Source of the DNA: Bacteroidota bacterium
Lineage (GTDB): Bacteria; Bacteroidota; Ignavibacteria; Tepidaquicellales; Tepidaquicellaceae
Length of the DNA stretch: 64,000 nucleotides
Assembly (NCBI GenBank): GCA_018266835.1
Contig: JAFDZP010000005.1
Location: 372,001 to 436,000, forward strand
Direction: 5' to 3'
This document shows, one piece after another, positions 42,899-49,521 of this stretch. The notes beneath the pieces are model-generated. The model worked only from the letters and a program-made list of their open reading frames with translations. It did not search any database and was not told the origin of the DNA. The stretch's first letter is position 1. The number at the start of each line of letters is the position of its first letter. A program made the position numbers and the translations under genes.

Positions 42899-44473
42899 TT
42901 AGCATTGAACGAAATTGCGGATGTGAAGATTGCGCATTATAGTATTTAGAGAGCCGCCAAGTTTTCGCGCTTCGCCGTAAGCCTGCTCGAAAACTTTGTA
43001 AGGGTCCTGACCTTTTGCTAACTTAGCTGGATTTCTATTAGTGCCGTATGCATCAGAAACTCTGGCCCCGTCTTTTTCTTCCTCAGGTAGTCCTCCCGCT
43101 CTTTGTCCTCTTGGAGGTCTTTTTCTGTAATGGTCTGAAGGGATTGAATAATTTCTTCCCGGCGTTTCGTAATCGTCAGTTGTCTTTCCGTACAGTTCAT
43201 CGGCGATATTATCTAGACTTTTAACAGTGAAGCCGCTTAGATGCGACTGAAGTTTATTTTTAAAATCTTTCTCGTTGAGTTCGTTAAGCTTCTCCTGAAG
43301 CTCTACTCTTTCTTTTAAAGTTTCAGCATCTTCACCGGTTAGTGAGTTAAGTTTATCCTGAAGAATTCCTACTTCTTTTTTGTAATCAATCTCCTGACCA
43401 AATGCTTCTGCATATTCATTCTTAAAGTCAATAACTTCAGTGAGAAGTTTTGATTTATCAAACTTTGCTCCTTTCAATTCAAAAGCTGTTTTTATCTGGT
43501 TATAGAGATTATTTATAAACTCATCTCTAAAATCTTCATCGGGAGTTGTTTTGGGTTTTGGGGGCTTGCGGACTTTTTGCCGTTTTTGTTGTGTTTTCTT
43601 TTTTTGATTATTTGTTAATATTGAAAGTGCATTTCTCTTAAAATTTTTAAATCCGCCAAAAGCAAAAGGATTATCCTCTAAACCCAGACCGAAATCCCCG
43701 CCCTTAATTGATGATTTATTTTCCTTATATTGAACAACATCATCATCATCTTTGCGCTTTAAATAATCAGGGAGATCAGGAGTATGTGTTGTCCAGAAAT
43801 AATCGGCATTATTTTGTGAAGGAAGAGTAGGGGTATAATTATTTTTTAAGAGTTTTCCTTCCTTAGGTTCATTATACTGATTATAAAGATGATATAAAAA
43901 ATCTCCTGCTTGACTGTTTACATAACTCTGAACAAAGCCCATAACAGCTAAAGGAATCTGACTTCCCGGTACAAATACGGAGGCAATTGCAGGACCAAGT
44001 TTATCACGAACAAAAGATACAAATGTTGCAATTTCCAGTGGTGATGGAAGAATTTCAGGGTAAACTTTTGAGATTGGACCCTGCGGTGAATCCGGATCTC
44101 TTTTACCCACTGCAAGCATCTTTATCATTTCCCAATAGCTTGTTTGGTTACCACTTATCAACAACTCAGTCGGCTTACCAAGCGTACTATTACGAGTCAT
44201 ATAAGCCGTTACAATGTTAAGTGCAAGTTCTCCTAAATCCCAATAAAGATTACTGTTATTTTGAGATCCCTGAATTTCTTTTGTTGTTGGAATATCAATT
44301 CCAAATAAAAGCTTTGGTAATACTATTCTTGGATCAAAGTCTCTTTCAGTAAAACGATTATTGGGAGTGTCGCTGTTTATATCTTTTATAATACTATTCA
44401 GTGTTTTCAAACCGACTGTAGTGTCGGAAACTGTTTTATTAAACTCCTCTATTTCTTTTGAAAATGAATTCAT
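42899..44473 (-). CDS. Tape-measure-like paralogue truncated at the C terminus
   Basis: This is a 524-residue protein. Its last 35 residues (DPYKVFEQAYGEARKLGGSL, then NTIMRNLHI) match the 508-residue tape measure. The match stops exactly where the hydrophobic core begins, and the frame ends eight residues later (RNFVQC). The N-terminal two thirds are unrelated or strongly diverged, with coiled coil at about 370-410 (LNSLTGEDAETLKERVELQE). It is either a cassette donor or a decayed duplicate. A third partial copy lies at 45424-45585. Confidence 0.65.
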   Translation of the reverse strand: MNSFSKEIEEFNKTVSDTTVGLKTLNSIIKDINSDTPNNRFTERDFDPRIVLPKLLFGIDIPTTKEIQGSQNNSNLYWDLGELALNIVTAYMTRNSTLGKPTELLISGNQTSYWEMIKMLAVGKRDPDSPQGPISKVYPEILPSPLEIATFVSFVRDKLGPAIASVFVPGSQIPLAVMGFVQSYVNSQAGDFLYHLYNQYNEPKEGKLLKNNYTPTLPSQNNADYFWTTHTPDLPDYLKRKDDDDVVQYKENKSSIKGGDFGLGLEDNPFAFGGFKNFKRNALSILTNNQKKKTQQKRQKVRKPPKPKTTPDEDFRDEFINNLYNQIKTAFELKGAKFDKSKLLTEVIDFKNEYAEAFGQEIDYKKEVGILQDKLNSLTGEDAETLKERVELQEKLNELNEKDFKNKLQSHLSGFTVKSLDNIADELYGKTTDDYETPGRNYSIPSDHYRKRPPRGQRAGGLPEEEKDGARVSDAYGTNRNPAKLAKGQDPYKVFEQAYGEARKLGGSLNTIMRNLHIRNFVQC

Positions 44474-44541
44474 CGAGTTCTTATTTAAATTTTAGCTTTT
44501 TGAATTTTTGCATAAGTAATCAAGGCTAATCAAATATTGTA

Positions 44542-44570
44542 TTGACTTTATTTCTTAGCCCTAATATATT
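44542..44570 (+). promoter_or_regulatory. Sigma-70-like promoter, leaderless gene
   Basis: TTGACT and TATATT are separated by exactly 17 bases. The next gene's ATG begins 7 bases after the -10 box, so the transcript would start at or very near the initiation codon. A homologous box set lies at 45193-45221. Confidence 0.6.
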
Positions 44571-44576
44571 TATGGT

Positions 44577-44753
44577 ATGTGGACAATTGTTATACTTGGG
44601 GCAGTAATTATAATATTTATTGATTTATTGTTTATTTGGGCGAGTAAACAAAATCCCAAATCCACACGAAAAGGATTATGGGAATCCCTTAAAGAATTAA
44701 ACAAACTTGAAAAAGAAAGAAGTAAGAAAAAATCCCATGAAACTATTAAATAG
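44577..44753 (+). CDS. Small single-span membrane protein (58 aa)
   Basis: The frame starts MWTIVILGAVIIIFIDLLFIW, one strong transmembrane helix, followed by a Lys/Glu-rich cytoplasmic tail (ESLKELNKLEKERSKKK). It follows a consensus promoter with no room for a leader. It is the first gene of cassette unit 1 in the tape-measure locus, on the strand opposite to the tail genes. Possible roles such as superinfection exclusion or immunity are speculation. Confidence 0.6.
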   Translation: MWTIVILGAVIIIFIDLLFIWASKQNPKSTRKGLWESLKELNKLEKERSKKKSHETIK

Positions 44754-44784
44754 TGAAAAAACTTAATCGATACTTGTTAAATTT

Positions 44785-45000
44785 ATGTTTGAACTTATTA
44801 TTGTAATAATAGTAACTATAATTGGTGCTTTCTTAACAGTTTTCGTTAACAAAAAAGAAAAACAGGCTATACGTGAAGATTTAAGGGATAATTTTTTTTA
44901 TCCTAAATCACTTTCACCTGCTCAGGAAAAAGTCCGTCTTGAACAAATTCAAAAGAAAGAAGAGCAGGAAAAGTCAAACGGAAAATCCATATCCTATTAA
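44785..45000 (+). CDS. Small single-span membrane protein (71 aa)
   Basis: The frame starts MFELIIVIIVTIIGAFLTVF. One N-terminal helix is followed by a charged tail (NKKEKQAIREDL; KVRLEQIQKKEEQEKSNGK). It is 31 bases downstream of the 58-residue gene, probably one transcript. Design is the same: helix first, long charged cytoplasmic tail. Function unknown. Confidence 0.6.
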   Translation: MFELIIVIIVTIIGAFLTVFVNKKEKQAIREDLRDNFFYPKSLSPAQEKVRLEQIQKKEEQEKSNGKSISY

Positions 45001-45106
45001 TTATTACTATGCTCCGGACAATATGAAAACCCTGTCTTTGCCTGTTTTACGAATTTATTTTTTATAAACACCTGCTCCTGAAATTTACCTTCCTCGCCTC
45101 TTTTAT

Positions 45107-45176
45107 GTAGTTGTTGGTGAGGAACCCCAACAACGGCGTTAAAAAATATGTTACGCTTCAACCCTCCAACAACTAC
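45107..45176. repeat. Inverted repeat GTAGTTGTTGG/CCAACAACTAC
   Basis: An 11-bp perfect inverted repeat has its arms 48 bases apart. Its left arm runs into a GTTGTTGG...CCAACAAC hairpin related to the GTTGGTC family. It lies at the boundary between cassette units 1 and 2. The flank 45015-45100 is similar to 45926-46010. Confidence 0.6.
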
Positions 45177-45192
45177 TTATTTCATTTAACTA

Positions 45193-45221
45193 TTGACTTT
45201 ATTATTTAGTCCACATATTTT
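45193..45221 (+). promoter_or_regulatory. Sigma-70-like promoter, second copy
   Basis: TTGACT, 17 bases, TATTTT. The surrounding 40 bases (TATTGACTTTATT...TTAG.CC...ATAT.TTTATGG) match the promoter at 44542, showing that the unit start was duplicated. The next gene begins 68 bases downstream. Confidence 0.55.
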
Positions 45222-45288
45222 TATGGTGTAAAGATTATTATACGTTGTATTTTAATAGAATTTAATTCGTAAACTTAAAAAATGGAAA

Positions 45289-45408
45289 ATGGAAATATAT
45301 ATTCTTATGATAATTGCAGGATTAATTGGTATTCTCTATAGAATTAAAAAATGCGGAGGCTGGGAAAATTATAAAGAAAAAGTAAAAAAAAGTATTTGGA
45401 ATATGTAA
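45289..45408 (+). CDS. Small single-span membrane protein (39 aa)
   Basis: The frame starts MEIYILMIIAGLIGILY, one transmembrane helix, then KKCGGWENYKEKVKK. It lies downstream of the second promoter copy and resembles the 58- and 71-residue proteins of unit 1 in layout only. Function unknown. Confidence 0.5.
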   Translation: MEIYILMIIAGLIGILYRIKKCGGWENYKEKVKKSIWNM

Positions 45409-45423
45409 CTTAATTTCTAAAGT

Positions 45424-45585
45424 AATAATACATAGTATTCATTTCTTCCTGCAGTATTCCGATTTCCTTTTTTAAATCAATCTCTTGGCCAAATGACTCT
45501 GCGTATTGATTTTTAAAGTCTATAACTTCTGTGAGTAGCTTTGACTTATCAAACTTTGCTCCTTTTAATTCTAAAGCTTTCTTTG
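45424..45585 (-). pseudogene. Tape-measure-like fragment (third copy)
   Basis: Read on the minus strand, this gives ALELKGAKFDKSKLLTEVID, then FKNQYAESFGQEIDLKKEIG. It is nearly identical to the 524-residue paralogue (ELKGAKFDKSKLLTEVIDFK and onwards). It has no start or end and is flanked by unrelated plus-strand sequence, so it is a remnant of a third copy. Confidence 0.75.
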
Positions 45586-45596
45586 GATAATACTAA

Positions 45597-45707
45597 ATGG
45601 CAAAACATGATACTACACTTCCAACTTGGGAAGATGTTAAGAAATATTCTAAAAAAATAAAGAATTTTATAGAAAACCTTTTCAAAGGATCAAATTTAAG
45701 AAAATAA
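45597..45707 (+). CDS. Short possible protein (36 aa)
   Basis: The frame starts MAKHDTTLPTWEDVKKYSKK and ends FKGSNLRK. It is basic and soluble, and has no recognised family. Just after it, a different plus-strand frame (45762-45854) reads KSFKRGTDYKIQQGKYFRGS and ends RTPGS, without a start, like the 3' end of a lost gene. Either could be debris of cassette exchange. Confidence 0.3.
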   Translation: MAKHDTTLPTWEDVKKYSKKIKNFIENLFKGSNLRK

Positions 45708-45852
45708 CTCTAAAGAAATTGGCTACGCTGACGGGGGACCTGGTATAAATCTTTTAAGAGAGGTACAGATTATAAAATTCAACAAGGAAAATACTTTAGA
45801 GGAAGTACAAAAAATATTTTCACAAATTCTAAAAAGAGAACTCCCGGTTCTT

Positions 45853-45885
45853 AAAAGTATCTGCTCCAATGTTCAGATTGTTCAT
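45853..45885 (-). pseudogene. Second fragment of the third tape-measure copy
   Basis: On the minus strand it reads MNNLNIGADTF, matching MNNLHIGADTF of the full tape-measure gene (about residue 370). This is exactly the segment missing from the truncated paralogue. The match starts precisely at the end of the plus-strand RTPGS fragment. Confidence 0.65.
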
Positions 45886-46032
45886 TTAAGCCGTTGTTGG
45901 TCTTCCTGACCAACAACCACAAGAATATGAAAATCCTACCCTTTCCTAATTGACGAATTTATGTTAGCAAATAACACCTATCACTGAAATTTACCTTTCC
46001 CGCTTTTTTAAAATCCACTATCTAAACAAAAA

Positions 46033-46093
46033 TTGCCGGCGAGAACTCCGCTAACACTTTCAGGCTTTGAAAGCAGCGGCACTGCACCGGCAA
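46033..46093. other. Nested hairpin downstream of the tail chaperone gene
   Basis: An outer TTGCCGG/CCGGCAA stem encloses CCGCT/AGCGG, which encloses CTTTCA/TGAAAG. Nearly all 61 bases can pair. It lies 41 bases beyond the frameshifted chaperone stop, and could end that transcript or be a structured RNA. No T-run follows, so a simple terminator is not certain. The rest of 45708-46133 holds only the fragments listed and a GTTGTTGGTC hairpin at about 45892. Confidence 0.5.
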
Positions 46094-46133
46094 CTAAAAT
46101 TGAAATAATTTCAGATTTTCAAAAAAAATTCAG

Positions 46134-46693
46134 CTATTCATTATTATTGGCCCACCATTGAATAAAATTTTCCTTCTCCCTAATAATTAAATATATACCA
46201 GCCGCGCTTACTTTCATTTTTTTTGCTTCATCATATTTTGTAAAATCTCCGCTGCAAATTTTATAAATGACATCTTCAAAAGTATTTTTTAAGAATCCTG
46301 TATCGTAGTTTCCGGAGTCAGCTCTGAATCTGATGACTGATGGCTCATTATCGATGTATCCGCAGCGCTCCTTAAAGCTCTCAATAAGTCGAGCGCTATA
46401 GGATTTAAGATAAAAAAATCGGCTACAACCTCCTTAAGTTCAGAGTTCTTCAGTTTTGAAAATCCCTTGATATCTTCTTCGACATTGATTGAAAAAATAA
46501 TACTGAGAAATTTTTCAATAAGTTTGTTTTCGCTAAGGGTTTTGATAAGGTCAGCGATAGTTGTTTTACCAAGGTCAGTTAGATTAACGGATTTGATTAA
46601 ATCCATTATTTGATAATCCTGATCTAAAGTAAGTTCTTCTTGCGAGGCTTCAAGTCCGCAGGAGAATTTGTATTTTTTAATATTTTCTTCCAA
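46134..46693 (-). CDS. Tail assembly chaperone with predicted -1 frameshift (G/GT type)
   Basis: The zero-frame product is 134 residues (46289-46693; starts MEENIKKYKFSCGLEAS). Within it the codons GAT TTT TTT ATC contain a run of seven T (46412-46418), a classical slippery heptamer. A -1 shift there opens a frame with no stop for 92 more residues, ending at 46134, including YLKSYSARLIESFKERCG and YDEAKKMKVSAAGIYLII, then WWANNNE. The fused form would be about 186 residues. Position between tail tube and tape measure is where long-tailed phages encode their G and GT chaperones. The frameshift is predicted, not shown. Confidence 0.7.
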
Positions 46694-46877
46694 TTTTTTA
46701 TTAAAATTTTTGAAAAAGTAGTTAAAGAATGTTGTTAAAATTCCATTAGTGGGTTTACATATACATTTTGTTGAAACTTATGTTCTAAGAATATTAACTA
46801 CTTAGAATTTACAATGAATAATTAAATCAACAAAAGCTAATATAAGTTATTACGAAGAAAAATATTTTGAGGCAAAA

Positions 46878-47501
46878 CTAATTTCCTATCGGTAATCCGT
46901 CTATCCAAATCGTTGTAACTGGATCCCAATTATCTTCACCAATTGCTGCTTTAAAATCCTGTTTACTTTCAAAGTTTGCAGGCATTGTCGCACCTGTTAA
47001 TTTAGTTCCAATAAAATTCGCATTTAAGATACTTGCATCAGTAAATGAAACTTGAAATAATATTGCATTTTTAAAAGAACTATTCGACAAATTACTCCAA
47101 TCAAATTTTACATTGGAAAGATTTGAGTTTTCAAAATTACAATTCTCTAAGTTAAGAGATTCAAATACAGAATTTGATAAATCCAGAAAGGAGAAATTAG
47201 AATTTACTATTTCATAGTCACCTGAGACCACCACTAAACCTTGAAATTTATTCAAATAATCACCTTTAATGTTGTAAATTAAGGCATTCATACTGTCAAA
47301 TAATTCTTGCTCAGAAAATAATTTACTGAATCCTTCCAGATTATATAAATTCTCCTGAACTCCTGCATTGTCATTAAACGGATCTGTAACCGCACTTTGT
47401 ATTTTTATTACAGAGGATGAAATGCCCTTTGCATTATTAAGGAAATATACAATATCTCCTACCTGGTATTTGGATTTTTGTGGTCTGCCTGCTAAAGCCA
47501 T
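46878..47501 (-). CDS. Phage-cluster protein: small beta domain fused to pentapeptide repeats
   Basis: This is a 207-residue protein. Residues 1-75 (KYQVGDIVYFLNN, then YNLEGFSKLFSEQELF) are homologous to the whole of the two small proteins at 48046 and 48319. Residues 100-165 form pentapeptide repeats (LENCNFENSNLSNVKF). The C-terminal part (FKAAIGEDNWDPVTTIWIDG) matches the end of the 51871 protein. It is encoded between tail tube and chaperone genes, so a tail-decoration or adsorption role is possible but unproven. Confidence 0.65.
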   Translation of the reverse strand: MALAGRPQKSKYQVGDIVYFLNNAKGISSSVIKIQSAVTDPFNDNAGVQENLYNLEGFSKLFSEQELFDSMNALIYNIKGDYLNKFQGLVVVSGDYEIVNSNFSFLDLSNSVFESLNLENCNFENSNLSNVKFDWSNLSNSSFKNAILFQVSFTDASILNANFIGTKLTGATMPANFESKQDFKAAIGEDNWDPVTTIWIDGLPIGN

Positions 47502-47512
47502 AATCTATGTAT

Positions 47513-48028
47513 TTATCTTTCTATAATTGCGTAAAATTTATTCTGACTTGTTACAGCGCTGCCTGAATCGACAGTCTCTCCTGCAGGAACAAGTGTATCT
47601 GTTGTAACTGTGACATTGCTTTCCATTGGCTGCACGCTCATCTCAAGCACAATATTTTGAGGATTATCCGGTGACTTAAGAGTCATTGTAGGAATAATAT
47701 TCACCTGCGGGAAATAGAATGTTTGTTTTTTCCCGTTAACGACTCCGTTATTATAATAAACCGGATAAACATTATCTCTTAGCACATCAATAAGCTCCAG
47801 TTCGTCTTTTGATGTTTGCGCAAGGGTAACGGTGAGCTTCACTCTTCTCTTTCCGTCAATATCAATTGAATTCCCATCTGCAAAAGTTATTTCTTGCGAG
47901 TCAGTTTTATCTTCAAGAGTACCCGTTATGATATGACCTAACGGATGCCACTGTGCTCCGAAATAAATCTGTAAATCATTTCCGCCAAAAAGACGGATTC
48001 TTTTTGTATTTTTTGCGTAAGTTGCCAT
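47513..48028 (-). CDS. Probable tail tube (major tail) protein
   Basis: This is a 171-residue soluble beta-rich protein (KRIRLFGGNDLQIYFGAQWH, RVKLTVTLAQTSKDEL, IVLEMSVQPMESNVTV). It has the size and position of a tail tube protein: upstream of the chaperone and tape-measure genes. No sheath-sized gene is adjacent, so the tail looks non-contractile. The assignment rests on position and size more than on motifs. Confidence 0.5.
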   Translation of the reverse strand: MATYAKNTKRIRLFGGNDLQIYFGAQWHPLGHIITGTLEDKTDSQEITFADGNSIDIDGKRRVKLTVTLAQTSKDELELIDVLRDNVYPVYYNNGVVNGKKQTFYFPQVNIIPTMTLKSPDNPQNIVLEMSVQPMESNVTVTTDTLVPAGETVDSGSAVTSQNKFYAIIER

Positions 48029-48045
48029 TTATATTTTTTTTAATT

Positions 48046-48300
48046 TTATGATGGTGTTGAAGTGGTTATTGCTGAAGTTAATGAACTTTTTGATGCATAT
48101 ACCTGTGAGCTGGAAAATTTCACTGTATAGCCTTCAAAAAAATATGAATTTACCTGTATACCGTTCGAATCGTTATTTGGATTTGAAACATCCGATACAG
48201 TTTTAATTATTTTTGCTTTAGCCGGTACGTTATTATAAATGAACCAGCCGAATTCTCCGACTTGTAAACTTGTCGGAACAGGTTTGTTTGAGATTGGCAT
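48046..48300 (-). CDS. Small beta-domain protein, paralogue A
   Basis: The 84-residue protein is homologous to its neighbour at 48319 and to the N terminus of the 46878 protein. Shared features are PTSLQVGEFGWFIYNN, KAKIIKTVSDVSNPNNDSNG and YFFEGYTVKF. The pattern suggests an SH3-like small barrel. Three related domains within 1.8 kb point to tandem duplication. Function unknown. Confidence 0.6.
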   Translation of the reverse strand: MPISNKPVPTSLQVGEFGWFIYNNVPAKAKIIKTVSDVSNPNNDSNGIQVNSYFFEGYTVKFSSSQVYASKSSLTSAITTSTPS

Positions 48301-48318
48301 GAATTGTTAGTTTTAATT

Positions 48319-48615
48319 TTATTCTAAAGGATCTGATGGAGTTAGACCCGGGAAATCAATCAATATCCCTACTAAAGTACTTTGGTATGTTAAAAGTAAT
48401 TGATAACTGCTAAACAGATATTCAGATTCGAACGGTCTTGAAAATCCTTCAAGGTGATATATCGTTTTTGTCACCCCTGAAGAGTCTGAATTCGGATTAG
48501 TAACTTCGGTTGATGTACTTACAATTTTTGCTTTCTGAAGAACATTATTGTAAATAAAATAAGCCTCACTGCCTACTTGCAAACTAGTTGGTGCCGGTTT
48601 TCCCGATAGTGGCAT
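48319..48615 (-). CDS. Small beta-domain protein, paralogue B
   Basis: The 98-residue protein begins PLSGKPAPTSLQVGSEAYFI and continues with KAKIVSTSTEVTNPNSDSSG and YHLEGFSRPFESEYLF, closely matching paralogue A and the 46878 N terminus. It lies 18 bases upstream of paralogue A. Function unknown. Confidence 0.6.
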   Translation of the reverse strand: MPLSGKPAPTSLQVGSEAYFIYNNVLQKAKIVSTSTEVTNPNSDSSGVTKTIYHLEGFSRPFESEYLFSSYQLLLTYQSTLVGILIDFPGLTPSDPLE

Positions 48616-48622
48616 TTTCTAA

Positions 48623-48859
48623 TTATTTTGATTTATAAAATTCTTTTATTTCTTCGTCATATGTTTCAAACTTCTTATTCATAGTTTTTTTCATTTCACT
48701 CATAGTTTCACTTATATGTTTATACTCTGCTTTTATTGATTCTATTTCCGTTTTCATTTCAAAAAAACATCCCATTATTCCGCAGGCAAGGATAAGAATT
48801 TTTATAAATTCCCACGTGAAATATTTTGATAAGTTACTTGTATTATTTTCCGGCGGCAT
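48623..48859 (-). CDS. Membrane-anchored coiled-coil protein (haemolysin XhlA-like layout)
   Basis: The 78-residue protein has one transmembrane helix (about residues 18-35, FIKILILACGIMGCFFEM) followed by a coiled coil (EIESIKAEYKHISETMSEMKK). The layout is common among small lysis-associated proteins, though XhlA has the reverse order. It is part of a run of four tiny genes between endolysin/fibre and tail genes. Confidence 0.55.
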   Translation of the reverse strand: MPPENNTSNLSKYFTWEFIKILILACGIMGCFFEMKTEIESIKAEYKHISETMSEMKKTMNKKFETYDEEIKEFYKSK

Positions 48860-48873
48860 CTGTAATTATTGTT

Positions 48874-49032
48874 TTAATTTCTTGAAGCATCGCTTGCTGA
48901 TATTCCTGTTATTAATCCGCCTACTCCAAGACAAATGTAACCCGCGCTTTGCATTACCCTGCCTGTTGAACTAATCAACGATGTACCAAGTGCCATTAGC
49001 AAACCGCCAAATGTTGTTTTCCAATTCTGCAT
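48874..49032 (-). CDS. Small holin-like membrane protein (52 aa)
   Basis: The frame starts MQNWKTTFGGLLMALGTSLI and contains two short hydrophobic segments separated by RVMQSAG, then YICLGVGGLITGISASDA. The Trp-Lys-Thr start with a following Gly-rich helix resembles small holin-like proteins of Bacteroidota phages, from memory. It is too short for routine gene calling but sits tightly between two other small genes. Confidence 0.5.
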   Translation of the reverse strand: MQNWKTTFGGLLMALGTSLISSTGRVMQSAGYICLGVGGLITGISASDASRN

Positions 49033-49065
49033 AAATTATTAGTGAGCTTTGCTCAGTCCCGTCCT

Positions 49066-49200
49066 TCAGCGGGCTCCTTTTGATTTAAATATTGAGATTA
49101 TTGATACGAATATTTTTGCAAGCTTTTCTAAAATTCCCACGCTTTGCTCTATATCATCTATAGTTCCTGATGACTTGGTTTCACTTGTTACCTTACTCAT
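49066..49200 (-). CDS. Small amphipathic protein of the lysis cluster (44 aa)
   Basis: The frame starts MSKVTSETKSSGTIDDIEQS and ends LAKIFVSIISIFKSKGAR, giving an amphipathic helix at the C terminus. Its start overlaps the stop of the 104-residue gene by 8 bases, which supports coupled translation. Function unknown. Confidence 0.45.
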   Translation of the reverse strand: MSKVTSETKSSGTIDDIEQSVGILEKLAKIFVSIISIFKSKGAR

Positions 49201-49507
49201 TTAATTTTTCGCTCCCCTTCAATTTTCTTTCTTCCAGTTCAATATATTTATTCAGTAAATCAATGCACCACTGCAAACCGATGTACTGATTTTTACTTGA
49301 TACTGTTTCCTGAAGCTTTGCAAAATATTCCCTGTCCGATAAGTACATTTTCAATTGCAGACTGTCATTAACGGATTTCCCCGCAAAATTTGTTTGTGAG
49401 TAGACTTCTTTCCCTATGCATGCATCTGTGAAAGCAATAAATGTTAACATTATCGCTATTAACAATGCACCTGCAATTGGAAGTACTGTTATTCTTCTTT
49501 TTATCAT
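49193..49507 (-). CDS. Membrane-anchored lysis-cluster protein (104 aa)
   Basis: An N-terminal transmembrane helix (residues 9-28, LPIAGALLIAIMLTFIAF) is followed by a periplasmic helical domain with charged coiled-coil end (NKYIELEERKLKGSEKL). This is the layout of an inner-membrane spanin, but no partner lipoprotein is recognised. It lies 14 bases downstream of the fibre gene. Confidence 0.5.
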   Translation of the reverse strand: MIKRRITVLPIAGALLIAIMLTFIAFTDACIGKEVYSQTNFAGKSVNDSLQLKMYLSDREYFAKLQETVSSKNQYIGLQWCIDLLNKYIELEERKLKGSEKLNE

Positions 49508-49521
49508 TTCTGATTTTTCAA

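Noticed and set aside
46033-46093. Integron attC site
   Set aside because: The conserved RYYYAAC/GTTRRRY ends are absent and no integrase is present.
46281-46292. Frameshift at the TTAAAAAAT sequence by the zero-frame stop
   Set aside because: It lies at or beyond the zero-frame stop codon and does not fit the codon phase; the upstream TTTTTTT run fits perfectly.
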